From contig JAQNBH010000015.1 of NCBI GenBank assembly GCA_028752905.1, positions 32,819,529-32,883,528 of the forward strand: 64,000 nt of DNA. The letters are read 5' to 3'. Under the pieces are notes generated by a model. That model worked only from the letters and a program-made list of their open reading frames with translations, made no database searches and was not told the DNA's origin. Source of the DNA: Cladorhizidae sp. MBARI D1340-BT2 (taxonomy: Eukaryota > Porifera > Demospongiae > Poecilosclerida > Cladorhizidae). The translations under genes and the position numbers were made by a program. Below, piece by piece: positions 50,495 through 63,729 of the stretch. Each line of letters begins with the position of its first letter. The stretch's first letter is position 1.

Positions 50495-51493
50495 AATAAC
50501 TGGGAGAAATTGTAACTAAAACTAATGATTCTATGCTTATTTCACAGTAAAAAGATAAATGAAGAAGGAAACGTCAATTACTTTAAGCTAAAATACAATA
50601 ATATCTAACCACTAAATGCTGAAAGTAAGCTTGATTATTTGAGATGAATGTCGCATTCCTAGTTTTTATGGTGAAATATGGTACATACATAAATACATAG
50701 ATAAAAACCTACATATGCATACACAAGACATGCTTGGCAATATCAAGTTTTCCTTCCAACTTCCTCGTGAGGGCTCGCTTCACTTACCTACAACCTTGTC
50801 CAAGATCAGTAAGCCTTGTGGATGGTAATTGTCCATGCAAGCTTCAACCATAATTGTAGGCAAGAGCACCTGGAATCAGCATGTGACTAAGTTCTTTGAA
50901 TGGGACAGATGGAGAGAGGTACCATCAGTTAGAGTCAGTCCACTGTAGCCATTGAAAGGAAACATAACTGCTACTGTTGAATGGAGTGGTCATTCACTAC
51001 TGTTATTACATAAGGCATCAACACTGCCCATTACTCCATTCACCAGCCCTTATTCAAGCCAAAGTAAACATCCAAGAAGCAGAACTATCACCGAAGGTAT
51101 GATGATCTAGTTGTTTAATGTTAGATAGCTAACTTAAAACTTAGCTATCCACAACAAACAATTGCTTCAACGAATTCTCAAGCAAACTTTATTATGCTAA
51201 ATATTATTAAACACATTATAGATTAAAATAATTATAATGATATAATAATATTTAAAAGAATTAAGTTGTTATAATTATGCATTTTAGATTGTGTACAACT
51301 ATTATTACACATAGTGAAACTCGCAATGGAATTTCTGTTTTCTTGCCCCTCTGGCATTTTTTGGTATATGTTTCGGTTGTTATAATTATGAATACATTAT
51401 ATGTATGTCCTAATGAACATCAATTTGGTCGTGAATAATAATATAATTTAAGACGACTACTTCTTTTGCAGATTGGAGAATGGCAATTTAGTC

Positions 51494-52123
51494 TTAGGTG
51501 TTCGACTTGTAACCTGTGATGATCTCTTCATCTTCACAAGGGCACCAATGAGATTGATTACGATCAAATTGGCAAATAGTTCTCACAAACATCAAATCTC
51601 GGACTTTAAGAGGTGTGCACTCAACTGTCTCTGGAGTCTCTGGTTTCGGTTGAAGTTCAGCTTGGATAAGAAAACTAGGGAAGTGGTCGTGATTGTATTT
51701 GCATGAGTAACTCCAGCGACATGACCCCGAATCCTTCGTTGGCAAATTAATAGTGCTGAGTAAGTCACCACATCTTATATTTGCTATTCTCTCTTTTTCC
51801 GCTTTGGAAGCATTGATTGGTGTGGGTGTTGGCACTCTCTCACCTCTTAGAATGCCAGAATAGAAGAGATCAAACATACTGAAGACATGCTGGGGAGTGT
51901 CTAATGACAAATCGCCTTGTGTTCTGTTTTGAAATGCTTCTCCCAAAGATGTGCAATGATCAATACTGGATTGATTGCACTTTTCAACTGTATTTTGAGG
52001 ACAGCTGTCATAAATAAAGGATCTTTCATCGTTCACCTCTCGCCGATAGAGGGGTGATTGTACAGAAAACTGCACTGAAATGATTATGAAGAGAATGACT
52101 TGGCCATGTTTAGTACTGGACAT
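51494..52123 (-). CDS. Secreted cysteine-rich protein, possibly IL-17-like (B2, best-preserved gene)
   Basis: Open 209-residue frame. A further in-frame ATG lies upstream at 52226-52228, but the TATA box (52207-52213) and conservation with the other copies support the start at 52121-52123. It has a signal-peptide-like N-terminus, ten cysteines in the same places as the B1 copy, and the FPSFLIQA, CTPLKV and EEIITGY segments that suggest an IL-17-type cystine knot, though the usual terminal Cys pair is missing. Compared with the B1 open copy it has seven amino-acid changes (for example Leu6 to His in the signal region, and Arg138 to Ser) and two silent ones. It is the only copy with both frame and TATA box intact. 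If the locus is expressed, this is the likely source. Confidence 0.65.
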   Translation of the reverse strand: MSSTKHGQVILFIIISVQFSVQSPLYRREVNDERSFIYDSCPQNTVEKCNQSSIDHCTSLGEAFQNRTQGDLSLDTPQHVFSMFDLFYSGILRGERVPTPTPINASKAEKERIANIRCGDLLSTINLPTKDSGSCRWSYSCKYNHDHFPSFLIQAELQPKPETPETVECTPLKVRDLMFVRTICQFDRNQSHWCPCEDEEIITGYKSNT

Positions 52124-52206
52124 ATTGAGTATTCTGTAATGTAGTTCTAGGTAGATATGTTTAGATGGTAGTAGATTGTGATGTCTACGAGCCATTCCTC
52201 TCCATC

Positions 52207-52213
52207 TTATATA
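52207..52213 (-). promoter_or_regulatory. TATA box of minus-strand cysteine-rich gene (B2)
   Basis: TATATAA on the minus strand, about 84 bases upstream of the start codon, in the same conserved context as the plus copies. The equivalent stretch is deleted upstream of the B1 minus-strand gene. Confidence 0.65.
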
Positions 52214-52399
52214 CTTTAGGTAGGACACTCGAACTTTTCCATATCTGCCACTATCAAAGCTAAGCTACTTGATACTTCCCAACAAATTCAGAAACAGGAA
52301 ATGGTAGTGGACTTCCTGACAGTTAGTTCCTTAGCATTCCCCTAGAAATTCAGCAAAGCACCATGCAATCTTCTTTTCATCATCATACAATGTTTCCCT

Positions 52400-53400
52400 A
52401 TTAGTATATTTTACAGAGAAAGCTCTATACCTTTAACAGTGGGGCAGGCCCAAGGTTTAAGATTATGGCAAGTAGTCTATGAACCACCATGATGGGTTCT
52501 TCCACATTGTTATTTTGGAAAAGCAAAGTTTTCATCTGTGATTAAAAGGCCCATGGTCACATAGAGTAGCAAGGTCTAGTCCAGGTGTTTGTTGACCTAA
52601 TGGAAGCAGCATGTATGACCAACTAGATATAGGTGTGCCCATGTCCATCCACTTTGTTGGCAATGAATCTTCCAGATTTCATGGATTCTGTTAAATTGTT
52701 TTCAGCAAATTTATTTGTGTGGCATGAATAGAGTAATGGCAGATATTGTAAAGTACCTGATCTGGTTGATCACAAATTTTTTCACATGCAATTTTTAAGA
52801 CTTTCTTCTTCAATGGCTGAAGGCAAATGAATGTGTGATAATTCTTTACTCTGGTATTGATCACAGGACATTTCTTTGTCATCAAGCAAAGAATATCTAA
52901 GTGACTGTAAAGAAAATGTTTGTTAACAGAGTTACAGTATGTAAAAAACATACATTATTTAAGAAAATACAAATCTAAAATGATATATCATTGTGATTCG
53001 TCAACCAGTGGACAACATCCTGAATGACTTATTCCTGACACTGTACTAGAATTGCTTTATGATAATATTCATACAGGAACATGCCTACAGCTGGCATTAG
53101 GGCCAGAGTAAGAGATACGGATAGTAATAGGTCTAGTGGTTGCTTTAGAATAATTTATTGTCTAGAGAAATCAGACAAAACAATGTGGTAGCTAGTACAA
53201 CTGATTTCATCATTGATGTAATGGTTGGATGGTAAAACAGATTTTCAAAAACATGGTTACGGTCCTCAGATGTTTGCTTCCCAAACTGTTGGGCCATGCA
53301 AGTAATACACTTTTCTTAAAATGCAATTCAATTTCTCAAAAAGCACACTAACATTAATCCACAAACTCAATCGTTACAACTATTTCCTAATAAGGTTACA
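52400..53400 (-). repeat. Repeat y, inverted, uninterrupted (B2 end into C3)
   Basis: Reverse complement of y. At 53182-53184 it shows the single AAT that corresponds to the empty insertion site of transposon T. It covers the B2/C3 boundary without a break. Confidence 0.75.
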
Positions 53401-56400
53401 ACTAGACTATTAACTACAACAAAGTATGTATAATTATTGTAAGTGGGATTTACCATTGTATTTGCATGAGTGCAACTCAGAATGCATTAGTTCTTAGAAG
53501 AAACTTTTTGGCAAATGTGGTTGCATTTATAATCGAATACTCATTATGGCCTATTTTGACACCATGGTGTCTCCTGGATTTTGCATATATTTTAGTTATA
53601 CTTTTCTAATGGTAGAATAGCCATTCAACTGATCTCCACTTGATATATCATTGTAAACTTGCTGATGGCCAATGAGTTGTAGCTTATGCAACATCCTATG
53701 TTTATTTCAACACCATTATGAATTCAACACTGCCAATTGCTCTTCAGAAGCACAACTTTTCTGCAGCACCTCCACTAGTGCTCTACAATGAGACCTAAAC
53801 TGCCAACACAGAAACTTGGGGAAAATCTACACTAAAAACTGGGCTTCAAATAGTAATCATTTCATACTCTTTGACTTGGGTGTTCCATCAACTTAGATCA
53901 TTGGGTCAACAACACAAATACTGACCTAACCTGGTGGAGGTGTGACAGCAACATGGCACTATCCAGGCCAGTGATAAATCAGTTTTAACATGACCAGTAC
54001 ATAGCCATCCTCATCAGTGGTAATCCCTCCTCACCCCACCATTATCTCTCTGAGCTAATTCCAAATGGTCGACAGGTTCTCAGTCAGTGATACAGCAGAA
54101 ACACCATTTCAATAGCTATCTCTCCATCTTCCAAATACTCCAGCCATAATGAAGAAACCTCCCCATTAATATCAAATTGGGGGGAAAATTCATTAGTTAG
54201 AAGATGTGGTAAATATCAACCTCTCCCACTTAAACCAAATAGCTTTGCAGCTAATCAACCACCTGATTCGATAAACAGAAACTGAAGAAATTCTGTCACA
54301 ACACTCCTGACTTGGTTACCTGGATTCTAATCAACAATATCAATAGAATCTTCTCTCACAAAATCAAATGTCAACTTCGGAAGAAGCAGCATCCTTCATT
54401 CATCAATAGTGCATATTATATCACTACTAAAGTGGCATTTTCTAAAAACTGTAAAGTGCAATTAAGAAACCCAAGTATGCAAGTGTTCTCGTCCAAACAA
54501 CATTCATGCTTGAATAACTTATCCATGCAGTGCCTCTCCATGATTACTGGTTCGAGGTCCTAATTGCTAATTGCCTAAGACCATTATGATTCCCTTCAAC
54601 ACTGAAGTCACACAATGTTGTTGTCATCAACAAAAATAAACCAAATTATGACTCCAAAACTACAATCCCACCTGTCTCCTCTGAAATATAGCCATTCTTT
54701 TAAACTTTAGTCTTGAACTATTGCATATCTGCTATCATCAAAGCTGATACTTCCCAACCAATTCAGAAGCAGAAAATGGTAACAGAGCTCCTGACAGTTA
54801 GTTGGCTACTTCCCTTCAGCAGCAAGCTAACTTCATTTTGTTGATCATACAATTTTCCCTATCGGTATGTGTGCTGGGAGAACTCTCTACCTTCAATGGA
54901 GGGGCAGGCCAAAGGTTTAAGGTTATGAGAAGTAGTCTATGAACCACCATGCTCAGTTGTTCCACACTGTCCTTTTAGAAGAGGAAATTTTCAGCTCGGA
55001 TTAAAAGGCTCATGGTCAAATAGAGTAGCAAAGTCTGGTCCAGGGAATTGTTGACCAAATGGAAGCAGCATGGATATATGTATGCTCTATTGCATAGACA
55101 CTGTTGACCATAGATCAGCCAAATTTCACGGATTCTGTTATATTGTTTTCAGCAACATGTATTTGAGTGGTATGAATATGTAGCTATTGACAAGTACCCC
55201 AGCTGGGGGATCTGCCCACTGATTTATCCTATCCCACTTTTGAAGCTAAGTCCTTCAAATGGCTGGAGACAAATCAATGTGTGATAATTCTTTGCTCTGT
55301 TAATGATCACCATACATTACTCAGATATTTTCTTCCCAAACTGTTGGCCCATGCAAGTAATACACTTTTCTTAGAATGCATTTCAGTTTCTCAAAAAGCG
55401 CACTAACCGTAATGCACAAACTCAATCATTAAAACTATTTCCTAACAAGGTCACAACTAGCTACAACAATGTCCCTTTAGATTACATATACATATATATG
55501 ATATTGGGATTTACCATCATGTGTGCATGAGTGCATCTTAATTAGCTAATAATTATGTAGAATGCCTCATTAGATCTTAGAAGAGTTTTATTGGTATATG
55601 TTGACTCATTATGGCCAATTTTGATAGAAATTTTAACATGGTGTCTCTTTGTTTTGAATTTATTTAAATTTTAGTTATCTAATGGTAGCAACAGGGCATC
55701 ATTCTCTTATCTCCGAAGAACTACGGTTTCATGCAGGTACTACGGACAATTCTGACACGCCCATTTGCGGGAAAGTGGAGAAGAGTTTTAGTCTTGACCG
55801 AGTTGTTTTGTGTAGTTCGTAGCCCTATTTCTCGTTAGTTATGCCACCAAAGAGCAAAAGGAGGATTCAGCCCCAGAAGGCATTGACTCGTGGTAGAGAG
55901 AAGCTTGCTCGCGTTTCCGGAGCGGCAAGAAGAGCCGGCTTTTTCACCTGAAACACTCCAACCTGCGGACTTGTTTGCCGCTATACCTGCTCCTGATGAT
56001 GATGATGAGTCTGTAGACCTAACTTTTGATTTAGACTCAAGTGTGCTCTCAGACAGTTACCATCAGAGAGAATGTTTTTGTGACGAATGGGTTCTTGAGA
56101 TAATCTTGTTTCTCTTGGTATTTTTCTTGTGTGCCAGCTGAAGAACCTTCTGGGAAAGGGTGAAACAGAAGCTGCAGAGTTAAATAGCATTATGATTATA
56201 AAGTCAGATAGAACTGTTAGAGTGGATGAAAAGGTTTATGGAGATTGATTGTTAATTACCTGAGAGCAGACAAGGAAAGTACCAGAGAATTGGAATACTT
56301 TGGAGAGAAGAGGAGCTTAACAGGAAAGCAACTGACTATGTGAGGTCACATACTGTCATCAAGGGGTGTCCTAACCTCACAACAGCAAGTTTCTGCCAAT

Positions 56401-59360
56401 GGATCAATGAGAAACTGTTGCCAAATTCAACCCCCACACCTGGTTTTCCTCATCGAGTCTCTGTTGAGACTGCATGCTGCTGGCTGCATAAGCTGGGTTT
56501 CTCCGCCGTAGAATCTCACAAAGGAACTTTTGTGGATGGCTATGAGAGGGATGATGCAGTACCGTGGCAAGTTTCTTTGTAAAATGGCAGGCCTAGGTTT
56601 CATCAACAGATCCAATGCTCCTACTGATGAAGCAAGATCTGTCCTTCCATCGGATCTGGAAGGTCCCTCACCAGGTGTGCTTGGTAAGAGAGTTGTTTTC
56701 ATGCATGATGAATCCATACATCATGTAAATGAAGATCAGCCTACTTTTGGGGGAGGTAAGAATACCCATGTATTGAAGTAAAAGTAAAGGAGCAGGAATT
56801 ATGGTTTCCGATTTTGTGGAGGAAAGAGAAGGCTAACATATGAGCAGTATCAGGAGGCAAAGAAACATGACCCAATAATTATTGCCTTTCAGGCTCGTCA
56901 GTTTCTAGAATATGGTGGAGACAAGGAAGGGTACTGGACTAGTCAGAAGTTCATGAAGCAAATGGAGTTGGCAGTCAAAATAGCTGATTACAAAAGTGAG
57001 GGATGGCAGTGTTTTGGGGTCTTTGACCATTCAAGTTGTCACACTTGTGTACCAGAAGATGCCTTAGATGTTAACTATATGAACGTCAATCCAGGGGATA
57101 AACAAAGAATCATGAGAGATTTAGGAAGCCTCAGGCAATGAATTTTAATATAGGTGTTCAGAAAGGAACGAGGCAAGTTCTTACAGAAAGAGGTGTAAAC
57201 ACAAATGTGATGGCTCCTGCTGAAATGAATATAGCATTTTTCCCAGATTAAAAAAACAACAGAAGTCCAAAGTTGAGATCTTCCTTGAATTTATAGGACA
57301 TGTGGGATTCTTTTTACCCAAATATCATTGTGAATTTAACCCAATCGAACGTATGTGGGCTCAATCCAAACAATATACAAAAGCATACTGTAAATACACA
57401 CTCCATAGTTTATGTGATATACCCAAAGGTTTGGTTTCGATAACTACTGAAAATATTCAGAAATATTTCAGAAAGGCCAGAGAATACATGTTTGCTTATC
57501 TAGAAGTGGATCAGAGATGGAAACTCGTGTAAAAATCTACAAACAAGAAGTTCGATTATTTCCGAAATGAAGTAATATTTTTCCGAAAATGTGTAAATCA
57601 CAATATTGCACTTTTTTCTCATTTCTTCACGTAACTTTGTTTTCTTATCTTTAAGAATTATGTATACCAAATACGAAATTTAAATTAAAAAATATTGAAT
57701 ATACACATACATTTTTTCATAAATAGTAATAATTGATAAATCAATTCTCTAATATATTAAGTCAGCCAAAAAAATTAAGTCATCACGTAACTTTTTCTAC
57801 CTTCAACAAACCTATGAGAAAAAGAGAAAAAAGATAATAATGTCAAGTTGTATGGAGGTACATACATATGAAAATTTGTTATCTACAAAAATGCAGCCAT
57901 TTTGGTTCAAAGGTCATTCCATGGTAACATCCATTTTTTATGAATGTGTGCCCTAGTGTACATTAATATGGTAATAATAGTTTTCTTCTAAACATTGTTC
58001 ATAAAGCAATTGCCATTTTTGACATTCTTGGAAGTAGATGCCCTGTGCACTATAGATCTTCAACTGATCTCCACTTAAATCAATCCTTGTAATGTTCCTG
58101 ATGGGCCAGTGAGTTGTAGCTACTATGCCTTATGCAACTCCCTCATGGTCAATTGAATTCCACTATGAATCCTAATTTCATTACATTTTTTTTAAAGATT
58201 TCCTACAAAACAGCTCAGTTGATCTTCTGCTTTGTCTTACTTTAATACTACCCTAACCAATGACAAGATTAATCTCCACCAGCCAACCATCTTAATTATT
58301 CTGCAACTCTCCATAACCCTGAAAACGAGAAGCAATCCATCATAATTATATATATACAGCCAATTGTGATTCTACTTGAGATACTTAGCTCTTTGAAGCA
58401 AGAAGGGACAGCTTCCCTTGCTTCATTCACAGGAATGAATCCCATGGCATATCCATATTATGTTAAGTCAACCATTTTTGGCTGCCCAATATTTAAAATA
58501 TTAAGCCCCACCATTATTCTGCAATGTCATATCGTCAAAGTGCAAGGTTGGCATGCCCCTAAGTTCATTGGGTCACTGATATAAATCCTGATCCAGGCTG
58601 GTGGAGAGGTGACAGAAAACATGGCACCATCTAGACAAGGGATACATCATTTTTAACCCTCCAAGTACAGACAGCTCCTCATTGAAGGTAATCTAACCTC
58701 TTCCCAACACCATCTCTCTGAGATAAGAGATAAAACTTCCAAACGGTCGATGGGGCCTCAGTAAGGCAAATAGCAGAAACAACATTGCAATAGATATCAC
58801 TCCATTTTCCACACCTTCCATCCACTGAGAATGCATAACTTACTTTTTGTAACAGAATAAGTGATGTATCCATGACTTGCATTCCCTATGGCTCCCATTC
58901 TGTGCATACTCGATTGGGATCATGGGAGTGGCCAGTTTAATTAATGAAGTTTTCACCTATGCCTCCAATGAGTAAGAAGCATCCCCATTAGAATTACACT
59001 GAGAGGAAAATCCTTTAGTTAGAAGATTTGAAATAAATCAACCTCATCCTTTCAAAACAAATAACTTGGGAGTTAATCATCCACCAGAATCTATAAACAG
59101 CAAACCAGAAACTTGGCCACATCACTGCTGACCTGGTTTCCTGGACCCTAATCAAGAATGACAAAACCCCACACCCATATATAGAGTCTTCTCTCACAAA
59201 ATCAACAGCAGGAAAAGTAGCATTCTCCCTTCTGAAATAGTGTCTTACCACTGAAGTATCACCTTCCAAGATATAAAGAGCAATTAAAAAAACTCTAGCA
59301 GCATGAAAGATTCCTGGTCCGAACAACATTCATGCTGAGCAAGTCATCACAATGCCGGTT
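53185..59360 (+). repeat. Tandem unit block C, copy 3 (most complete)
   Basis: Contains x (53625-54640), inverted y (54840-55455), the most complete transposase (55841-57532), AT-rich noncoding sequence (57533-58059) and distal x (58060-59520). Reference copy for the deletions in C1 and C2. Confidence 0.9.
55841..57532 (+). pseudogene. Broken DDE transposase, C3 copy (most complete)
   Basis: The start MPPKSKRRIQPQKAL is at 55841. An acidic segment (APDDDDESVDLTFDLD) follows, then an acceptor-like pyrimidine run ending gtgccag near 56138. Next come a block with RSHTVIKGCPNLTTASFC and WINEKLLPNS, then ETACCWLHKLGFSAVESHKG with DGYERDD (56467-56555), which C1 and C2 lack. FMHDES is near 56698, EYGGDKEGYWTSQKFM near 56920, FDHSSCHTCVPEDAL near 57023, and LPKYHCEFNPIERMW near 57314. 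The D, D and E positions are all present, but there are stops at 56580, near 56779 and 57139 and several frame changes. Same family as C1. Not functional. Confidence 0.78.
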
Positions 59361-60747
59361 ATTTCCTTAAGAACTGCCTCCTGGTCTGAATTTCTCATTG
59401 CCTGAACCAGTAACATTCTCTGCATCCTGGAAGAGACACAATATTCTAGCTATCCACAAAAAGAAATCAAATTGTAACTCCAAATGCTACAATCCCAACT
59501 CTCTCCTCTCTATCCCTATGGAAATGGTTATTCTAAAGTGGATGGAGCTACTGCTTAAGCTGTGCAAATCACCTCAAACAATAGTCAGACAACAGAAAAG
59601 GCAGGAGCACTGATGATCAATTCATCTATCTCACAGAAATATCAAGAAGTATTCAAGGCAATGAGAAAATGTGTGCTCTAATGATCAACTTGTCGTATTC
59701 CTAAGATGCAGTCTGGCTTAAAAACATTTGCCATAACCTTTCCAATACTCTTCATGAACGATTGCATTTATGCATTACTGATAGTTCTTTTTGAGATATT
59801 GAATTGCATTTTAAGAAAGGTGTATTTATTGCATCAGCCAACAGTTTGGGAAGCAAACATCTGTGGACTGTAGCCAGGTTTTTGAAAATCCATTTCACCA
59901 TCCTACCATTACATCAGTGATGAAATCATTTGTACTAGCTACCAAATTGTGTTGTATGACACTTCTAGACAATTTTCTAGACCACTCGCTAGACGTGACA
60001 CTATCCCTATCTGTTACTATGGCCCTATTGTCAGCTGGAGGCATGTTCCTATAATATTATCATGAAGCAAATCTAGGATGATGTCAGATAGAAGTCGCCC
60101 TGGCTGTTATCCACTGGTTGAATCACAATTTGATATGTCATTTGTAGACTAGTATTGTCTTCAATAATGTATGTTTTGTTTACAGTCTCACTAGATATTC
60201 CTTGCTCAAAGAAATGTCTAGTGATTGATACCAGAGCAAATAATTATCACACATTATTTGCCTTCAGCCATGGGGAAGAACATAGCTTTGAAAGGCTTCA
60301 AAAAGTGAGATAGGATAAATCAGTGGGCAGGTAACCCACCTGTCAATAGCTACTATTACTCTATTCATGCAACACAAATATATCTAGCTGAAAACAGGTT
60401 AACAGAATAATTGAAATCTGGCTGATTCTAGTCAACAAAATGGATGGACTAATCTAATACATGCAGCTTCCATTACATCAACAATCATCTGGACCAGACC
60501 TTGCTACTCTATGTGACCATGATCACAGCTGAAAATTTCCTTTTCCATAATGACAATGTGGAACAACCCATCATGGTGGTTTATGGACTATTTGTCATAA
60601 ATTCCGTGTTCTACGGTGAAAAATTCTCTTATCATTTAATGCTCTTTCTTGTGGTATTAACTGCTCAGTCACTAAGCCAACCTTTGCTTGTTGTGTTGCT
60701 GTTGGGTTTATCGTTTATTTTGGTTTTGACTAATCCAAAATTAGTTC

Positions 60748-61470
60748 GTCGGATAGTGATAACCAGCTTCATCACTCTGGATTATCTCGGAAGCAATTGT
60801 ACCAGTGGAAATGTGTGGTTGCCAAAATGAAATGTAATCTTTGTAAGACCTATGTCAGCTGCTACTCGAAGAAGGAAGTTCCTTCTCGAAGATCGGCGAA
60901 AAGTGTAATTTGATAAGATTGGAATGGAGATAGTACAAGTTTTATCTGATGAATTTTGGAAAGTAGGTGACTTTAATAGATAAAACGAGTACATAAGCAA
61001 ACTTGTAACTTCACAGGAGGTGAAACATTCACAAGTGAAAGGCAGGCCTTCTAGAAACTTGCATCATTTTACTTCCAAAATACACTGCGAACAACAGGTG
61101 TTTGAAGTGTGCCGAAAAGCATTTTTTGGAATACATGGTATATCTGAGAAGTGAGTGCGCGCATTGTATTATCTAAAGCAGGTATTACAAGTGATGTGGA
61201 AGAGGAAAAGAGGGTCAAAGGACCCACAGCTTTCATGATAAGTGACGAAGGAAAGAAGCTTGTCAAGAAACACATTAATAGCTTGGCGACAGTCTCCAGC
61301 CATTACAGCCGAGGAAAAATCCCATATAGGAAATACACACCCACTGCCATGAACATTAGGATTCTCTATGAGGAGTATTGCTGGTAGTTGCAGAAAAATC
61401 ACAGGGATGGTGAGGTTGTTTCGAGCAGTTTCTATCGCTGTGTGTTAACTCAGAAGTTTAACATCGGTTT
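60748..61470 (+). pseudogene. Decayed HGISEK / HYSRGK family remnant, A4
   Basis: Counterpart of 1380-2106. It has lost 9 bases in the WHEDQW region (near 60800) and keeps the 9-base piece near 61053 that A1 and A2 lack. VCRKAFFGIHGISEK and HYSRGK landmarks remain. Not functional. Confidence 0.55.
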
Positions 61471-61751
61471 CAGCCTCTGAATAGTGACTCTCGCAATTTT
61501 AGAATCGTGTTGTAGAATAAGCTGCATTGGCTGCTAGAGAGGGTCTTGCTTAACACTCTCACCGCCCTAAGCACCTTACAAGCGCAAAACCGAGGACCTT
61601 CACCCAAAAAAATCATAATAAATCGACCGCATTCGGTTCAATATTTTGCCAAAATACGTGCAAAGGGTTGTTCTACAAATAAGGAACATTTTAATCGTAG
61701 GTAACTAGGTAAATGCGAGGTCAAAGGTCAAACTTGCAAAACTGGAAGAAA

Positions 61752-61953
61752 ATGTCATTACGATTCGACCGAGACAAAGCTGCTATTCGACGACGATTTC
61801 GCTGTCTTGGACGGTGAACGCAGTGACCAAGAAGTTACAGGGATACAGGAATACCTCGGAGATGACGCTGTGCTCCCTGAGGACATGACAGATCTCAGGA
61901 GAGCAGTTGAGATTCTGTCGAGTTAGACTGGTGATTCAGAAGGGGATCAGTAA
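61752..61953 (+). pseudogene. Acidic ORF, frameshifted copy (A4)
   Basis: Shares the 8-base deletion and downstream indel with the A1 copy. Followed by the same donor-like AAGGTAAGTA and, at about 62138, the Ser/Pro-rich exon-like stretch. Confidence 0.5.
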
Positions 61954-63729
61954 CAAGGTAAGTACAGTAGATATAGATAGCTAGAACATTGGAATAAATG
62001 TCATTGGCTAAGTAAGGATATACAAAGTAGAGCATTGTTGATAGCTTGAACATTATACCTAGCTCTAAAGCTAGATAAATATTATTGTTAGCTAACAAGC
62101 TGGCTATGGCAATAATATATGGTATGTCTCTGTGACAGGTTCTGCCTCAGACTTGGATACTGTAGGCCCTACTGATTTAGCTTACTCTCCGCAATCTCCA
62201 CCAGCTTCTTCTCCTATTGTACTCTCCTCCTCTACGACCTACCTCTCTTCCAATTCCTATTCCAACTTTGCATTCAATGCCAAGATGTGGCCGTGGACGG
62301 ATCCATTGACCATGTCGTGGACAAGGATATGGATGGGGACAGAGCCCGACAATAAGCTCTTGGAGTCATGCTCGCAGACCATCATCTCTTTCTACTGGTC
62401 CATCAACTGCACCTGGTCACAATCAAAAAAGATAATGCTATTACAGATAATTATGTATTACAGATAAGTATAACATAATTATGTACAGTTTATTTATGAG
62501 CCACCATATTTTACCTGAAGATTTATCAGTGCATGGCTACAACTTGGTATGTAAGTGTTACATAATCTGTATCACTATTTATCCAATATTGCAGTAATAA
62601 GAGAAAGAACATAAATTATTATAAACATATTCACAATCTGTAGTTTAGTCGCTAGCAGAATGTGGTTGATAAAAAATCAGCAAGCATCAATTAATCTCCT
62701 TGAGTGCAAACTGGGCATCTTTGAGTGAAGATTTGTCAACACTACTTTCCACAAGACTTCATGCACAAGCAGAGTACTACAACTGATGATTGGGGAGAAG
62801 TTGCCACACAACAACCTGTAGCTCAATTCTTAACAAAGGGTCATTTGTGGGTGGCTTATACCAACCGCCAGCCCACCAGATAACAACCTATGGGTACCAA
62901 CCACCATTCATAAGGCATAACAATACATCCACCCTTACAATATTATGCATCACCCACTATGTACTCATAGAATCTAAATTCTGAGACAGACTCCAAACCT
63001 GCCGAGAGATCCAGACTGAATGATTTTCTGCCTGTTTCCACAAACCAACTGCTTCCAAACAGCACAGAAAGAAATGCACCCACTCAATTAACTCCGAGTG
63101 AATTGTGTTATTCCAAGGCATGAATTCGCACATGTCACTTCACCGATTAGCGGGCAGAAATTGTGGAGAACATATTATATAGCGCTCCATTAATTGATTG
63201 GCACTAGTCTAGAACTCACTAAAACAACTCGACCATGATGAGAAATCCTGGTGATATATACAAACTTCACTCCTGAGGCATCGTACAATAGAAGAATCTA
63301 GCGGTGGTATTTCATCTCACACGACACGTGCATGACAAGAATAAATTAAACGAGCTGTCCACATTAGTTGTATCTATATATAATTATACATAATTATATA
63401 AATATTTGTTTGTCCAATCAAAATAATCAATGATTAATTGTACTTCTATTAAGGCCTGTATCTTGCTGCAGAACACATCTGAGAAGTTTTCACTTAATTC
63501 GTCAACCAATAAAACACTTCAAAATACATTGTACTAGCAGTTTAATCAAGCACACTAGGAACTCTCAGTTGTAACATTAAACAACTAGATTATCATACCT
63601 TCTGAGGTTAGATCTGCTTCTTAGAAGAGCAGGAGGCAAGAAGAAGATTGTGTTTGTTACCATTCTGATCTGGATACAAATGATTAGTTTTTCTGACTGA
63701 AGAATGGGTGTAACACTAATATGCACTAA

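Larger units (their letters stand above)
40460..53184 (+). repeat. Tandem unit block B, copy 2
   Basis: Direct repeat of 15031-27743 with the same inner order, but without the T insertion. Differences include small deletions near 45876 (shortened promoter flank) and near 50236 (about 105 bases absent compared with B1). Stretches at 50520-51230 and 40730-40965 hold nothing I can identify. Confidence 0.9.
59361..63729 (+). repeat. Tandem unit block A, copy 4
   Basis: Nearly identical to A1 over most of its length, sharing the 8-base deletion in the acidic ORF. It differs around 60650-60840, and it lacks about 140 bases present in A1 at roughly 4209-4350 (junction near 63571). It continues into B3. 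Sequence from 62470 to 63729 shows no gene. Confidence 0.9.
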
